Positions 17,335 to 26,226 of a stretch of 49,538 nt of DNA are shown piece by piece. Location: assembly GCA_016794985.1 (NCBI GenBank), contig JAEUIQ010000065.1:1-49538 (forward strand), in the 5' to 3' direction. Numbering within the stretch: the first letter of the stretch is position 1; the number at the start of each line of letters is the position of its first letter. The position numbers were made by a program, and so were the translations under genes. The notes under the pieces are model-generated. The model was not told the DNA's origin, searched no databases, and saw only the letters and a list, made by a program, of their open reading frames with translations. Source of the stretch: Planctomycetaceae bacterium (GTDB taxonomy: Bacteria > Planctomycetota > Planctomycetia > Pirellulales > Pirellulaceae).

Positions 17335-17718
17335 ATGAAACAGCCGGAAAAACTTAGCCGCCGCGAGCGGCAAATCATGGATACGGTGTTCGCTTTAGGC
17401 GAAGCGACCGTCAATCAAATTGTCGCAAGTATTCCGGACCCACCCACGCCGATGGCCGTCCGACGGATGATGCATATCTTGGAGCAAAAAGGCTGTCTCA
17501 AGCGACGCCAAGAGGGCCGGGAAGTCGTGTACGCTCCGAAAGAAGCGAAAACCAAGGCGGGGCGAACAGCCTTTCAACGGGTCTTGGAGACATTTTTTGG
17601 GGGCTCGCTGGAAGAAGCCTTGGCCGCCCATTTCCATGCCAGTCGCGAATCGATCAGCGACGAAGAACGGGCTCGGTTGATTTCTCTGATTGAAAACGCT
17701 CGTGAGGAGGGACGTTGA
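17335..17718 (+). CDS. BlaI/MecI-family transcriptional repressor
   Basis: A winged-helix repressor of 127 residues (135 if read from 17308). The N-terminal half shows the family pattern LSRRERQIMDTVFALGEATV, then AVRRMMHILEQKGCLKRR and a wing (EGREVVYAPKE). The C-terminal half is the helical dimerisation domain ending in SLIENAREEGR. ATG candidates are 17332 and 17335; the GGGAGG at 17323-17328 favours 17335. It sits directly upstream of the M56 peptidase, whose start follows its stop by one base. In the BlaI-BlaR1 paradigm the repressor is inactivated by the M56 protease upon signal sensing. Autoregulation is supported by the half sites over the promoter. Confidence 0.92.
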   Translation: MKQPEKLSRRERQIMDTVFALGEATVNQIVASIPDPPTPMAVRRMMHILEQKGCLKRRQEGREVVYAPKEAKTKAGRTAFQRVLETFFGGSLEEALAAHFHASRESISDEERARLISLIENAREEGR

Positions 17719-17719
17719 A

Positions 17720-20700
17720 ATGATGCGATTCACTTTGGCGTTGATGGCGGTCACTGGTGTTCTGACGATCCCGCTGTTGGATGCGGCAACCAAGGGAACT
17801 TTTGTGCTCATTTTGTCAGGGTTGGGGTGCTGGTTACTCCGCCGAGACTCGGCGGCGACTCGGCACTGTATCCTGACTGTTGCGATTGCCATGCTGTTAC
17901 TCATTCCTGTTTTGTCATACTCGTTGCCACAGTGGCGGATTTTGCCGACTTGGGCGATGGCAAGCTCCTTTGTGGCGATCGAAAGTCTCTCGCCATCGGA
18001 AGTCGTAGCTCCTTCCCGAGAAAATTCGTTCTTGCCTCCAGATGCGACGCGACAAGCGCACGAGGCCGAACCGTCGGCAGCGGTCGCGGGCGCGCTGAGC
18101 GACTCGCTTCCGAATTCTTCGCTGCCTGCACTTGGCGGGCCGCCTCCAAGGAACTCGCCCCAAACTCGGTCATTGCCGTCCGACGTCCAAGAGTTCACGA
18201 AAAGTGTCGATCGAGTGGATGACGATTTTTCAATGGGATGGTGGAGTTTCTTGCCCAGCGTTTGGCTTATCGGAGTCATGCTCCTGGCGACGCGCCTTTT
18301 GGTCAGCGCGATTCAGTTGCGTCTGTCTGAATTTCGTTGCTCGGACGGCAGCGAGATCTTGCGACCAGAACTCACTCGAGCGATGCAAAAAATTGGATTG
18401 AAGCGAGGGTTCCGAGTTTGGCTGGATCCGAAGGACTCGGTACCGATCGTCTGGGGTCTCTTGGTTCCACGATTGCGATTGCCGGCTGCCGCATTGCATT
18501 GGTCCAAGGAGCAACTTCACTCGGTGCTCTTGCATGAATTGGCTCACTTGCGACGGTTTGATTTATTCGAGTTACTGCTTACTCAACTAGCCTGTGCCCT
18601 GCATTGGTACAACCCGCTTGTTTGGCTGGCTGGTCGAAAATTACACACCGAACGTGAACGAGCCTGCGACGACTTGGTATTGAGTTGTGGAGTGAAGGCT
18701 TCGTCTTATGCTCAGCATCTGCTGCACGTTTCTGCCAGCAGTGCCGCGGGGAAATGGTCGCAAGTCTGCGGACTGGCTATGGCTCGTCAGTCGTCTTTGG
18801 AAGGCCGCCTTCGCGCGGTCTTGAGTGACAATCACCAGCGGCGTCGCGCGTCGGTGCATTTTTTTGTTGCCTCCATTGGACTGGGCGTCTGTCTGACCAT
18901 TCCAATAGCCATGCTCGGTGCAGCGACGGAGATCGCGTCTGAACCCAACACTTCGGCTTCAGGTGACGTTGAAGTGGTCGCGGTTGTACCAACGGCTGAT
19001 GAAACCAAACCGGTTGAGCCGAGTCGGGAACAGGCAAAATCGTTGTTTCAAAAATGGAGTCAACGGGCGCGAACGGATGGCAAGATTCCCGGAGCATTAA
19101 TCGGGCAATTGGCCTCCAAAATCGACGAGTTTGTCACACAGTATCCCAACGACGCGGGCGCCAAGCAATTCGCGCAAATGCGGTCGCGTCTGGATTCGTC
19201 ACGCGATTGGCCACCTTCGGACGTTGCCGTGCTACTGGACGAGATTGAAGCCATCACGTCGGCCCCGATCGGTTGGTTGGATATGTCGATGGAGTTTGAT
19301 AGTTTTCGGACCATTCAACCTGGGCAGCCCCTTCCCGACGATTTGAAAGCGGTCGCCTGGGGCCCAGCGGCCGAAAACGGATTGCGCGCGGCGTGGCTTT
19401 TGGATCTAGAGTCGTCTGAGAAACCAAATGCGAAGAAGGACGATTCGGCGATCTCCAGTTATCCTCTCGGTTCCGTTCTCAAGGTGCGCGTGTTATTCCA
19501 CAACTCCGGCGACAAGCCCGTCGTTTTTCGTACGGAAACGTGGCATCAGAGCGATCGCCTCACAGTCCATGATGCGCAAGGGGCCGAGATCAAGACCAGC
19601 GGCACGTGGTACACGGGCATCACGCCATTGGTGATTTATCGACTCATGCCGGGACAGTACTGCGAGGTCTCGGCCCCTGGGGTCGGGATCGGCGCGGGCG
19701 ACTATGTTGATGAACGAAGCACCGGTCGATTGGGTGTGGTTATCGAAGCGCAATCCGGTGATGAAGTTTCACTTTCATGCTTGGTGGATGCGGCTCAAGG
19801 GATCTCCTTTTCTCGCCCAGAAGACCCGAGCGGCCAACCAGAGCTTTGGAAAAAAATGGTTGCCGATCGAATTGGCAGTGAAGCACCGCTTCCACAAAAC
19901 GCAGCCGATCGCGAGCAATTGCTGAAACGCGTGATGCTGGACTTGACCGGCGTCGCGCCGACGACTGAAGAACTCACGCAGTTTGTCGCGAATACGTCTC
20001 CGCAAGCCTTGGACGATTTGGTTGCACGAATTCAAGCAATCGCACCCATCGAGCCCTGGACCGGAAAACTGCCGACGGGCACGACCAAGTTTCGAGTTGC
20101 GGATGCCGACCCCAAGGCCGCAACGCGTCCTCGCTTGGCAACAGCGCCAGGACGTTACGTGTTGAGTGATTCGGTGCATTTGCTTGTCACGCAGGAGACC
20201 GCTGGCGATGCTCCTCGTAAGAACTCGGCACAGATCGCGTTCTTGTCGCAGGATCCCAGCGTTGCTTCGCCGCACGCTCCTTTCCAGATAAAATTGCCTG
20301 ACGGGTTGAACAGTTATGCCATGTTGTGGGTCCGAAACTCCAGTCAATTGCAAATTGTTGAACCAGGCTCCGTTCGTACGATTGATTTTTCCGATCCTGG
20401 TTCCGTCAAGGAAACGCAGGCCAACGAGAATCTGTCGTCGGAGTTCCAGGCTTTGGTACCGGAAGGATTGCGCAAGACCCTACCGCACGCATCAAATGAT
20501 GATCGAGGCGTCGAACTCGATCCGTCCATCGAGTCGCAACTGGATTGGGGTGAGGCGGTGAACGGCCTGCGCGGAGCACTGATCATTCGGCCGCAAGATG
20601 CAAACAATACGGAAAGTGTGTATCTTGTCCTGCAAAACGTCTCCAACAAGTCCATTCGCTTTCGCGACACAACCAAATCCGATCGACTGAATTCAATTTA

Positions 20701-23272
20701 CGTCAGCGCTGCTGGAGAAATACTTTTCGCCGTCTCGAACGATGAACCGAGCATGATTGACGTCGTCTTGGAGCCGCGCCAGGTAACTTATCTTGCTTTG
20801 CTCAAACCAGCCAACAAAGAGGTAAATGCAGGCTTCATCGAAGGCATCCGAAAAGACGCTTTGCAAACTTGGCGAGCCGTGCTGCGTATGAGCCAAGTTG
20901 GCGTCACAGAGGCATGGCGCGGCGACTTGTCGACGGGAGAGACACGCTGCGAAATCCGGCCAGAGCTTCCTCAACCGCAACACGAAGCCGCTCAAGCGTT
21001 GTTCAAGTTCTTTCAAGCAAATGCTCGACGCAATGGCGATATTCCTGGCGGCTTGCTGCATCGACTGCATGACAAAGTAAAAGAGTTCATTCGCAACAAT
21101 GAATCCGATGCTTCCGGTGCGCCGTATGCCCGAAAGATGACAGCGCTCGAACCTCGGTTCGCCAACGCTAATGATTGGAAGCCGGCCGACGTGGTGGCAT
21201 TGCTGGATGATATTGCAATGGCCAATAGCATTCCACTAGAGACGACGCTGATGTATCTCAGCCAACACAAACTCTATCCCGGAATGCGGCTTCCTAAATC
21301 ACTGGAGAATGTGGATTGGGGCGCGCCATTGCCCAGCGGCCTTCGCATGGCATATGTATTGTCGCCGCTCGCCGAGTCATACCATCTGGGTAGTGAAGTC
21401 AAAGCACGTATTATCTTTCATAACGCAGGCTCGGAACCGGTCGCCTTTATTACGAATTCGTTTCAGCAACCGAGTCACGTGGCCCGTCGGCCTAACGGCA
21501 ACGAGCTGGAGCTTGAATCGACGCACTGGCTGACGTTGGGGAGTATGGTGGCCTATCGCTTGGCCCCGGGCGAGTATTGCGAAGTATCCACACCGGGCCT
21601 CGGAATTGGTGCGCAGGTCAAGGACCGCGATGATTGGGAAGACATTCGAGCCGGTTCTTGGATTCTGTGTGCAGCAGGGGACGAGGTCTTGTTGACACCT
21701 GGGCCGGCGGACTTGACCTACCGTGAAGGGCCCGAAACATCAACCGATTGGTGGCTTGATTTCATTACGGAACGATTGGAGCGAGAAGCCCCCGTACCGG
21801 TCGATAGGGCCGAACGAGAGTACTTGTTGTATCGAGTCAAACGGGAACTGTTTGGTTCGGCACCTAGTACCACCGAGGGGGACGCCTTCGCGGCCGATTC
21901 AACGCCCGATGCGCTGAAGCATCTTGCAACGCTCTTGGCGAAAAATCCATACGGCCAGCGAAGTGCGGGAACGATTCAGGCTGGACAGACCAAATTTCGC
22001 GTCTTGCCACCGGATACTGCAGCCGATCGTCGGCCGCGAATTGCCACCGGACCCGGTAGTTACCGAATTGGGGATGGGGTTTACTTTATGGTCAATCGGA
22101 ATGGCTCGAGCGACACCCTAGCGAATGAAGCGCGCATCGCCTACTACAACTCGAATGATCCTGTCATCGTCCACAATGTTACGTTACCGCATGGACTGGA
22201 TACGTGGGCGGCAGCGACGCTAAAAGATTCAAAAGAGTTATGGGTGGCCCAGCCTCAGTTGCTACGAAAATTTGACGTTACGGATCCGGCGAAGCCAATC
22301 GAAACAAGATTCGAAGGCGAACAGTTGGACGGAGCACCAATTCCCAATGCCTTGCGCGCGGCGCTCGAATCTGTTCTTAAGAGAGCGGAAGTCGAAGACT
22401 CGACGTCAAGAAAGCCCGCAACCCCGGCAGCCGAAGCGGCGGGTAACGCCATCCCTACTCCACCGGCAGCAAGCGATGACGTCACAGCCGAAGCATGGAT
22501 CGGAACGTGGCGCGGTGAAATGAACGGCGAAGCGATTCGTTTTTCATTCCACAAACCGCCCGCTGAAAGCGAAGTCCAACTCGATATCTATTTTGGCGAT
22601 GCGACGATTGGTCTGATTACGGAACTGAAAGTCGCGAACGATGGCCGATCAATCTCCGTCTTTCGATCGAATGGTCGCGAACAGGAGTTGTTTGGCACCT
22701 TGCATCGAACCTCCGAAGACCAGTTGCGACTCAAGACCACGAGCGATGCGAACTCCGATCCCAACAGCGATGGCATTATCCTAATTCGCGATCGCGATGA
22801 ACCCGCGTCCGAGCCCAAGCAAACCGCGGCGCGCGAACTGTTCGACATTTGGAAAGCGACAGCGAACGAGGACGGGACAATTCCCGGCGCATTTGTCGGC
22901 CGACTGGCCACCGAGGTCCAGAGTTACGCGGAAGGAAACGCGAACTTGGACAGTGGCATGAAGTTGGCGAAACTTTTGCCTCGTTTCACCACGACTCGTG
23001 ACTGGAGTGTGTCCGAGGCCGCGCGACTACTTGATGACGTCGCCTATTATTCAACCAAGCCCATCGAAGCGTGCGTAGAAAAGGCGAAGCTTTCGAGCCG
23101 CACCTTGTGGCGGGCCACTGTCGAGTTCCAAGACATTCCGGTGCCTATCGTTTTTGGAGCGAGTCAAGCGAAGGAGTGCGAATCGGGTTACGGGTTGTTG
23201 AAGCGGATTGGCGAATCGGCGGCAAGGCGATCGTTGAACTTTGGCTCCACAATACAGCAACAGAGGACTTGA
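17720..23272 (+). CDS. BlaR1-like M56 metallopeptidase with repeated C-terminal modules, frameshifted at the 3' end
   Basis: A membrane zinc protease partner of the BlaI repressor, 1850 residues as read, far longer than BlaR1 (about 600). The N terminus has membrane segments at about 3-40, 48-70 and 172-200. The M56 core has HELAH at 272-276 and a likely third ligand near ERERACDD (about 311-318), with a further membrane segment at 380-402. The extracytoplasmic part has no penicillin-binding domain. It carries repeated modules (IPGxxxxRL, then DWxxxDVxxLLDDI, then a beta-rich GxGIGA part) starting near residues 434, 1090 and 1697. A shortened copy lies near 930-1080 and a lipocalin-like insert near 1590-1690. 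Two modules include an LLKRVMLDLTG-type motif resembling DUF1549. Start 17720 has a GAGGAGG site. The frame breaks at 23151-23155. Confidence 0.88.
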   Translation: MMRFTLALMAVTGVLTIPLLDAATKGTFVLILSGLGCWLLRRDSAATRHCILTVAIAMLLLIPVLSYSLPQWRILPTWAMASSFVAIESLSPSEVVAPSRENSFLPPDATRQAHEAEPSAAVAGALSDSLPNSSLPALGGPPPRNSPQTRSLPSDVQEFTKSVDRVDDDFSMGWWSFLPSVWLIGVMLLATRLLVSAIQLRLSEFRCSDGSEILRPELTRAMQKIGLKRGFRVWLDPKDSVPIVWGLLVPRLRLPAAALHWSKEQLHSVLLHELAHLRRFDLFELLLTQLACALHWYNPLVWLAGRKLHTERERACDDLVLSCGVKASSYAQHLLHVSASSAAGKWSQVCGLAMARQSSLEGRLRAVLSDNHQRRRASVHFFVASIGLGVCLTIPIAMLGAATEIASEPNTSASGDVEVVAVVPTADETKPVEPSREQAKSLFQKWSQRARTDGKIPGALIGQLASKIDEFVTQYPNDAGAKQFAQMRSRLDSSRDWPPSDVAVLLDEIEAITSAPIGWLDMSMEFDSFRTIQPGQPLPDDLKAVAWGPAAENGLRAAWLLDLESSEKPNAKKDDSAISSYPLGSVLKVRVLFHNSGDKPVVFRTETWHQSDRLTVHDAQGAEIKTSGTWYTGITPLVIYRLMPGQYCEVSAPGVGIGAGDYVDERSTGRLGVVIEAQSGDEVSLSCLVDAAQGISFSRPEDPSGQPELWKKMVADRIGSEAPLPQNAADREQLLKRVMLDLTGVAPTTEELTQFVANTSPQALDDLVARIQAIAPIEPWTGKLPTGTTKFRVADADPKAATRPRLATAPGRYVLSDSVHLLVTQETAGDAPRKNSAQIAFLSQDPSVASPHAPFQIKLPDGLNSYAMLWVRNSSQLQIVEPGSVRTIDFSDPGSVKETQANENLSSEFQALVPEGLRKTLPHASNDDRGVELDPSIESQLDWGEAVNGLRGALIIRPQDANNTESVYLVLQNVSNKSIRFRDTTKSDRLNSIYVSAAGEILFAVSNDEPSMIDVVLEPRQVTYLALLKPANKEVNAGFIEGIRKDALQTWRAVLRMSQVGVTEAWRGDLSTGETRCEIRPELPQPQHEAAQALFKFFQANARRNGDIPGGLLHRLHDKVKEFIRNNESDASGAPYARKMTALEPRFANANDWKPADVVALLDDIAMANSIPLETTLMYLSQHKLYPGMRLPKSLENVDWGAPLPSGLRMAYVLSPLAESYHLGSEVKARIIFHNAGSEPVAFITNSFQQPSHVARRPNGNELELESTHWLTLGSMVAYRLAPGEYCEVSTPGLGIGAQVKDRDDWEDIRAGSWILCAAGDEVLLTPGPADLTYREGPETSTDWWLDFITERLEREAPVPVDRAEREYLLYRVKRELFGSAPSTTEGDAFAADSTPDALKHLATLLAKNPYGQRSAGTIQAGQTKFRVLPPDTAADRRPRIATGPGSYRIGDGVYFMVNRNGSSDTLANEARIAYYNSNDPVIVHNVTLPHGLDTWAAATLKDSKELWVAQPQLLRKFDVTDPAKPIETRFEGEQLDGAPIPNALRAALESVLKRAEVEDSTSRKPATPAAEAAGNAIPTPPAASDDVTAEAWIGTWRGEMNGEAIRFSFHKPPAESEVQLDIYFGDATIGLITELKVANDGRSISVFRSNGREQELFGTLHRTSEDQLRLKTTSDANSDPNSDGIILIRDRDEPASEPKQTAARELFDIWKATANEDGTIPGAFVGRLATEVQSYAEGNANLDSGMKLAKLLPRFTTTRDWSVSEAARLLDDVAYYSTKPIEACVEKAKLSSRTLWRATVEFQDIPVPIVFGASQAKECESGYGLLKRIGESAARRSLNFGSTIQQQRT

Positions 23273-23623
23273 GCTTCCAGACGAGCCGCACCGACCGACA
23301 GGATGTCGGCGTGGCGGTCGCAGCGATTGCAGAAGATGGCCGCGAGTTCAGGTCTGTCCCGGAGAGTACCGGAGAGTATAGGCGTTAGCTTCTTACCAAT
23401 GGGTTGCTCGTTGCCGTCCGGACATGTCGTCATGGCAAAGAAGCTTGAGATCGCGTTGGCCAAGGCGGGCGACGCTGGCACGACGTCGAACTCGCCCAAA
23501 TTCCATAACTTGGAGCCGAGGAACTATCGCCTGCAGTGTCGCTGGTTTGCTGAATCAAAATCCACTTCCCGTGACTGGACCGGTGCATTGACGACACCCG
23601 AATTTAACTTCGCGTTCAGGTGA
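23151..23623 (+). pseudogene. Out-of-frame remnant of the last M56 module (two indels)
   Basis: The third module of the M56 protein continues past its stop in other frames. At the T5 run 23151-23155 homology leaves the main frame; adding one T restores a continuous reading (FW...GVRIGLRVVEADW) that matches the NGLRAAW and SGLRMAY parts of the earlier modules. This second frame stops at 23388. Just before, CCGGAGAGTA is tandemly duplicated (23359-23378). Removing one 10-base copy joins it to a third frame (SVPESIGVSFLPMG...EPRNYRLQCRW...DWTGAL) ending at TGA 23621-23623. Undamaged, the protein would have about 1965 residues. This is genuine decay or, for the T-run, possibly a sequencing error. 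Confidence 0.8.
23359..23378 (+). repeat. 10-bp perfect tandem duplication causing a frameshift
   Basis: CCGGAGAGTA occurs twice in direct succession. Ten is not a multiple of three, so the duplication shifts frame by one, and deleting one copy restores the ancestral reading of the M56 module. It looks like a recent slippage event. Confidence 0.85.
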
Positions 23624-24126
23624 CACCGAACTCGGGTCATTGATCCTTGAATCGATATCGTGAGGATTGCCAACGGTCTTGCCACATAAAATGTTAATGG
23701 TTGGAAGTTAGTTCACGATTGGGGCGAACTTTCAGACTGGGTCGCCGTGATTCGGCGAGCCAGTGAAGCAATTCATTCGACGGCGGGAAGTTGGGCTACT
23801 GGTTGGAGGGCATGTGAAAGTCGAAGACAAAAAGGCATGGCCGGAGTGGCAACGCTGTGAGGCACTTTCGACTGCGTGGGCTCAGCAATTGTGGCGGTCT
23901 TTCCAGCCTGTTTGGGATGAGAAGTCACTCTAACTGGTGGCTTGCTCACTCCGGCGAGGGTTGTTTCGACTCATTCGGGCCTGTTTTCGTCAGGGAAAAT
24001 GCTTCACAGCCTAGCGGGAGTGGGAAAGCCCCTTTGGGGACAGTGTCTAGGAAAAACGCTCGCTGTGTCGCATAATGAGACGGTGCCGAATCGGCTGGTA
24101 CTCAGACTTTTAGACTTGCGAGAAAA
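23624..24126. other. Gene-free region with repeat copy B upstream of the sigma54 activator
   Basis: 503 bases without a supported gene. It contains the second copy of the 92-bp dispersed repeat (23889-23980). The remainder shows no hairpin with a T-run and no recognisable protein remnants. The promoter of the FHA-sigma54 gene must lie here; I could not identify it with confidence. Confidence 0.5.
23889..23980 (+). repeat. Dispersed intergenic repeat, copy B
   Basis: The partner of 13288-13379: ungapped over 92 bases, 21 mismatches, same orientation. Similarity continues loosely for about 25 bases downstream to a shared CTTCAC. It lies between the decayed M56 3' end and the sigma54 activator gene. 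Confidence 0.75.
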
Positions 24127-25965
24127 ATGAGCGCGTCCCCCAAAACTCCGGCGATTGGTTTGGAAATGAAAGTGGGCCCCCGAGCTGGGGCTCGATTTGA
24201 ATTGGATCCCAAGATCAAAACGTTGATTGGTCGAGGCATGCAATGTCAAATCCAACTGCAGGACCCGCAAAGTTCGCGAATTCATGCCACGGTTTATTTT
24301 GATGATGATCGGTGGTGGATTCGCGACACGGAAAGTTCGAATGGGACTTACGTAAATGGCCAACGGATCAACCACGCGCAGTTGACCTATGGTAACGAAT
24401 TTCGAATTGGATCGACGGTCTTTTCATTTCTTCAATTTACGGGACCGCCGGTCGGTGGCGAGCATCGTTCGACGATCGACCAAACGGTGGTCTTCGAAAA
24501 CCAACTCCCACACGACGACACGGGCCAGTACACGTTGGGCTTCTTAAAGAATGTGGCCCAAGGAGAAGATTTTTTCTTCTTGTTCCAATTGGCCGTCAAA
24601 TTGCTCGGTGCGCAAACTCCGGAAGAGGTGGTGCGGCTGAGTTTGGAACGCTTGGTCCAGCGAACGGATGCCAACGTCGCGGGTTTTTTATGGTTGAATG
24701 AAACGGGCCAACTCAAGCCCAAGATCGTTTGGCCAGATGACGATTCGCAAAACATTCAGCTGCAACCAAAACTAACCGACCGAGTGGTCCAGCATCGCCG
24801 CGCCATTCGTGTCGAGCATGAATCGGAAAATGGCAAACGTGAGTTTGTCGACTCCATATGTGTGCCAGTATTGCGTGACGGCGCGGTCGTTGGCGCGGTA
24901 CACATTTACCGACGTCAACACAAGTTTCGAGACGAACATTTTCGTTTGGCTTGTTCGGCAGCCAATATCATGTCGTTGGGGCTCGTGCGAGCTAACCGCA
25001 ACGCCGTTCTCGAAGCGGAAAACGAACGATTGGCGAAGTCCGCGGCGGAGACGGATGAAATCTTGGGCGAAAGCAAGCCGGTCCAACAGTTGAAGGCCAA
25101 GATCCAAAAGATTTCGAAGGCGACCGGTTGCGTTTTGGTGCGCGGTGAAAGCGGTTCGGGTAAGGAGCTTGTAGCCAGGGCTCTGCATCGCGCCAGTCCT
25201 CGGAGCGACCGACCTTTGTTATCGGTCAATTGCGCTGCGATTCCGCGCGACTTGATGGAAAGCCAACTATTCGGCCATAAAAAAGGGGCATTTACCAGTG
25301 CGGATTCGGACCATCAAGGTTGGTTCCAGCAGGCCGATAGTGGCACGCTATTTCTGGATGAAGTTGGCGAGTTGACTTTGGATGGTCAAGCGAAACTGTT
25401 GCGAATTCTGGAAGGTCACCCATTCTTGCCAGTCGGTGGCACACAGCAATTGACGGTTGACGTCCGAGTCATCTGTGCGACCAACCGCGACTTGCGGGAG
25501 TTCGTGGAAGAGAAAAAATTCCGCGAGGACTTGTTCTATCGCTTGAGTGTGTTCGAGTTGTATGTTCCGCCGCTACGTGAACGTGGGCCTGATATTCAAC
25601 TCTTGGTCGAGCACTTTTTGGAGGTGTTCAAACGCAAACATGGGCGGCCCGATTTGAAACTATCGCCGGAGGGGCGGCAAAAGTTGTTGGGGTACCAATG
25701 GCCAGGAAATGTGCGTCAACTGCGGAATGTGATTGACAGTGCTGTGATTATGGCGGATTCGGATCTGATTCTGGCGGAAGATTTGGGACTTACATCCTCG
25801 AGTCCGGATCGGATGGAAACACTGCGAATCGATCATTGGGAACGCAAATTAATTATCGAAGCGTTGCAACGTTCCGAAAGCAATATTCCGCAAGCGGCGA
25901 AGTTGCTGGGTATCTCCCGGGCGACGCTGTATCGCAAAATCGACGACTACGGGCTGAAACGATAA
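24127..25965 (+). CDS. FHA-GAF-AAA+ sigma54-dependent transcriptional activator
   Basis: A 612-residue bacterial enhancer-binding protein. The FHA domain (about 31-100; LIGRG, SSRIHA, SNGTYVNG) binds phosphothreonine. A GAF-type sensor domain (about 150-295) follows, then a linking helix. The sigma54-interaction AAA+ domain (about 312-545) has Walker A GESGSGKE at 340-347, the sigma54-contact loop as GAFTSA at 387-392 and Walker B LFLDEVGE at 408-415. A C-terminal Fis-type helix-turn-helix (about 570-612) ends IPQAAKLLGISRATLYRKI. It has no response-regulator receiver domain, so activation is probably by binding a phosphorylated partner, for example a Ser/Thr kinase substrate (inference). Glycine 5 of the GAFTGA loop is replaced by serine. 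Its stop is immediately followed by the next start. Confidence 0.94.
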   Translation: MSASPKTPAIGLEMKVGPRAGARFELDPKIKTLIGRGMQCQIQLQDPQSSRIHATVYFDDDRWWIRDTESSNGTYVNGQRINHAQLTYGNEFRIGSTVFSFLQFTGPPVGGEHRSTIDQTVVFENQLPHDDTGQYTLGFLKNVAQGEDFFFLFQLAVKLLGAQTPEEVVRLSLERLVQRTDANVAGFLWLNETGQLKPKIVWPDDDSQNIQLQPKLTDRVVQHRRAIRVEHESENGKREFVDSICVPVLRDGAVVGAVHIYRRQHKFRDEHFRLACSAANIMSLGLVRANRNAVLEAENERLAKSAAETDEILGESKPVQQLKAKIQKISKATGCVLVRGESGSGKELVARALHRASPRSDRPLLSVNCAAIPRDLMESQLFGHKKGAFTSADSDHQGWFQQADSGTLFLDEVGELTLDGQAKLLRILEGHPFLPVGGTQQLTVDVRVICATNRDLREFVEEKKFREDLFYRLSVFELYVPPLRERGPDIQLLVEHFLEVFKRKHGRPDLKLSPEGRQKLLGYQWPGNVRQLRNVIDSAVIMADSDLILAEDLGLTSSSPDRMETLRIDHWERKLIIEALQRSESNIPQAAKLLGISRATLYRKIDDYGLKR

Positions 25966-26226
25966 ATGTTCACCGCCTTTCAATGTCCGGTCTCCCGACA
26001 ACCGTTGCAGTTTGCTTCGAGCGAACTTGTCACGATCGTCAATCGTTGGATTAAGGAACAACGATTGGTGACGGTCGAGGGCCAAGGGATTCCACAAGGG
26101 ATCGAGGGCGGTTGGTATTGTTCGCAATCACAACGGTTTTATCCCATTCGCGATGGCATTCTCTGCTTGATTGCGGATCAAGCGTTTGACGTTCGGCAAT
26201 TATTGACACAGGAGGAGCGCCGATGA
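25966..26226 (+). CDS. Trm112/YcaR-like small protein
   Basis: An 86-residue protein resembling the Trm112p/UPF0434 family: N-terminal CPVSRQPL and the C-terminal hallmark RFYPIRDGILCLI. Typical members bind one zinc through two CxxC motifs. Here the first is CPVS and only three cysteines exist (7, 52 and 68), so the zinc site is probably lost or altered. Trm112 proteins serve as small partners of methyltransferases (family knowledge). The ATG follows the stop of the sigma54 activator without a gap, and its own stop overlaps the next start by four bases (ATGA), so this is a translationally coupled operon. Confidence 0.78.
   Translation: MFTAFQCPVSRQPLQFASSELVTIVNRWIKEQRLVTVEGQGIPQGIEGGWYCSQSQRFYPIRDGILCLIADQAFDVRQLLTQEERR

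Noticed and set aside
23857..24075. 72-residue plus-strand frame upstream of the sigma54 activator
   Set aside because: It runs through the dispersed repeat; the matching region of the other copy does not conserve the frame as a protein, and no ribosome-binding site is visible.
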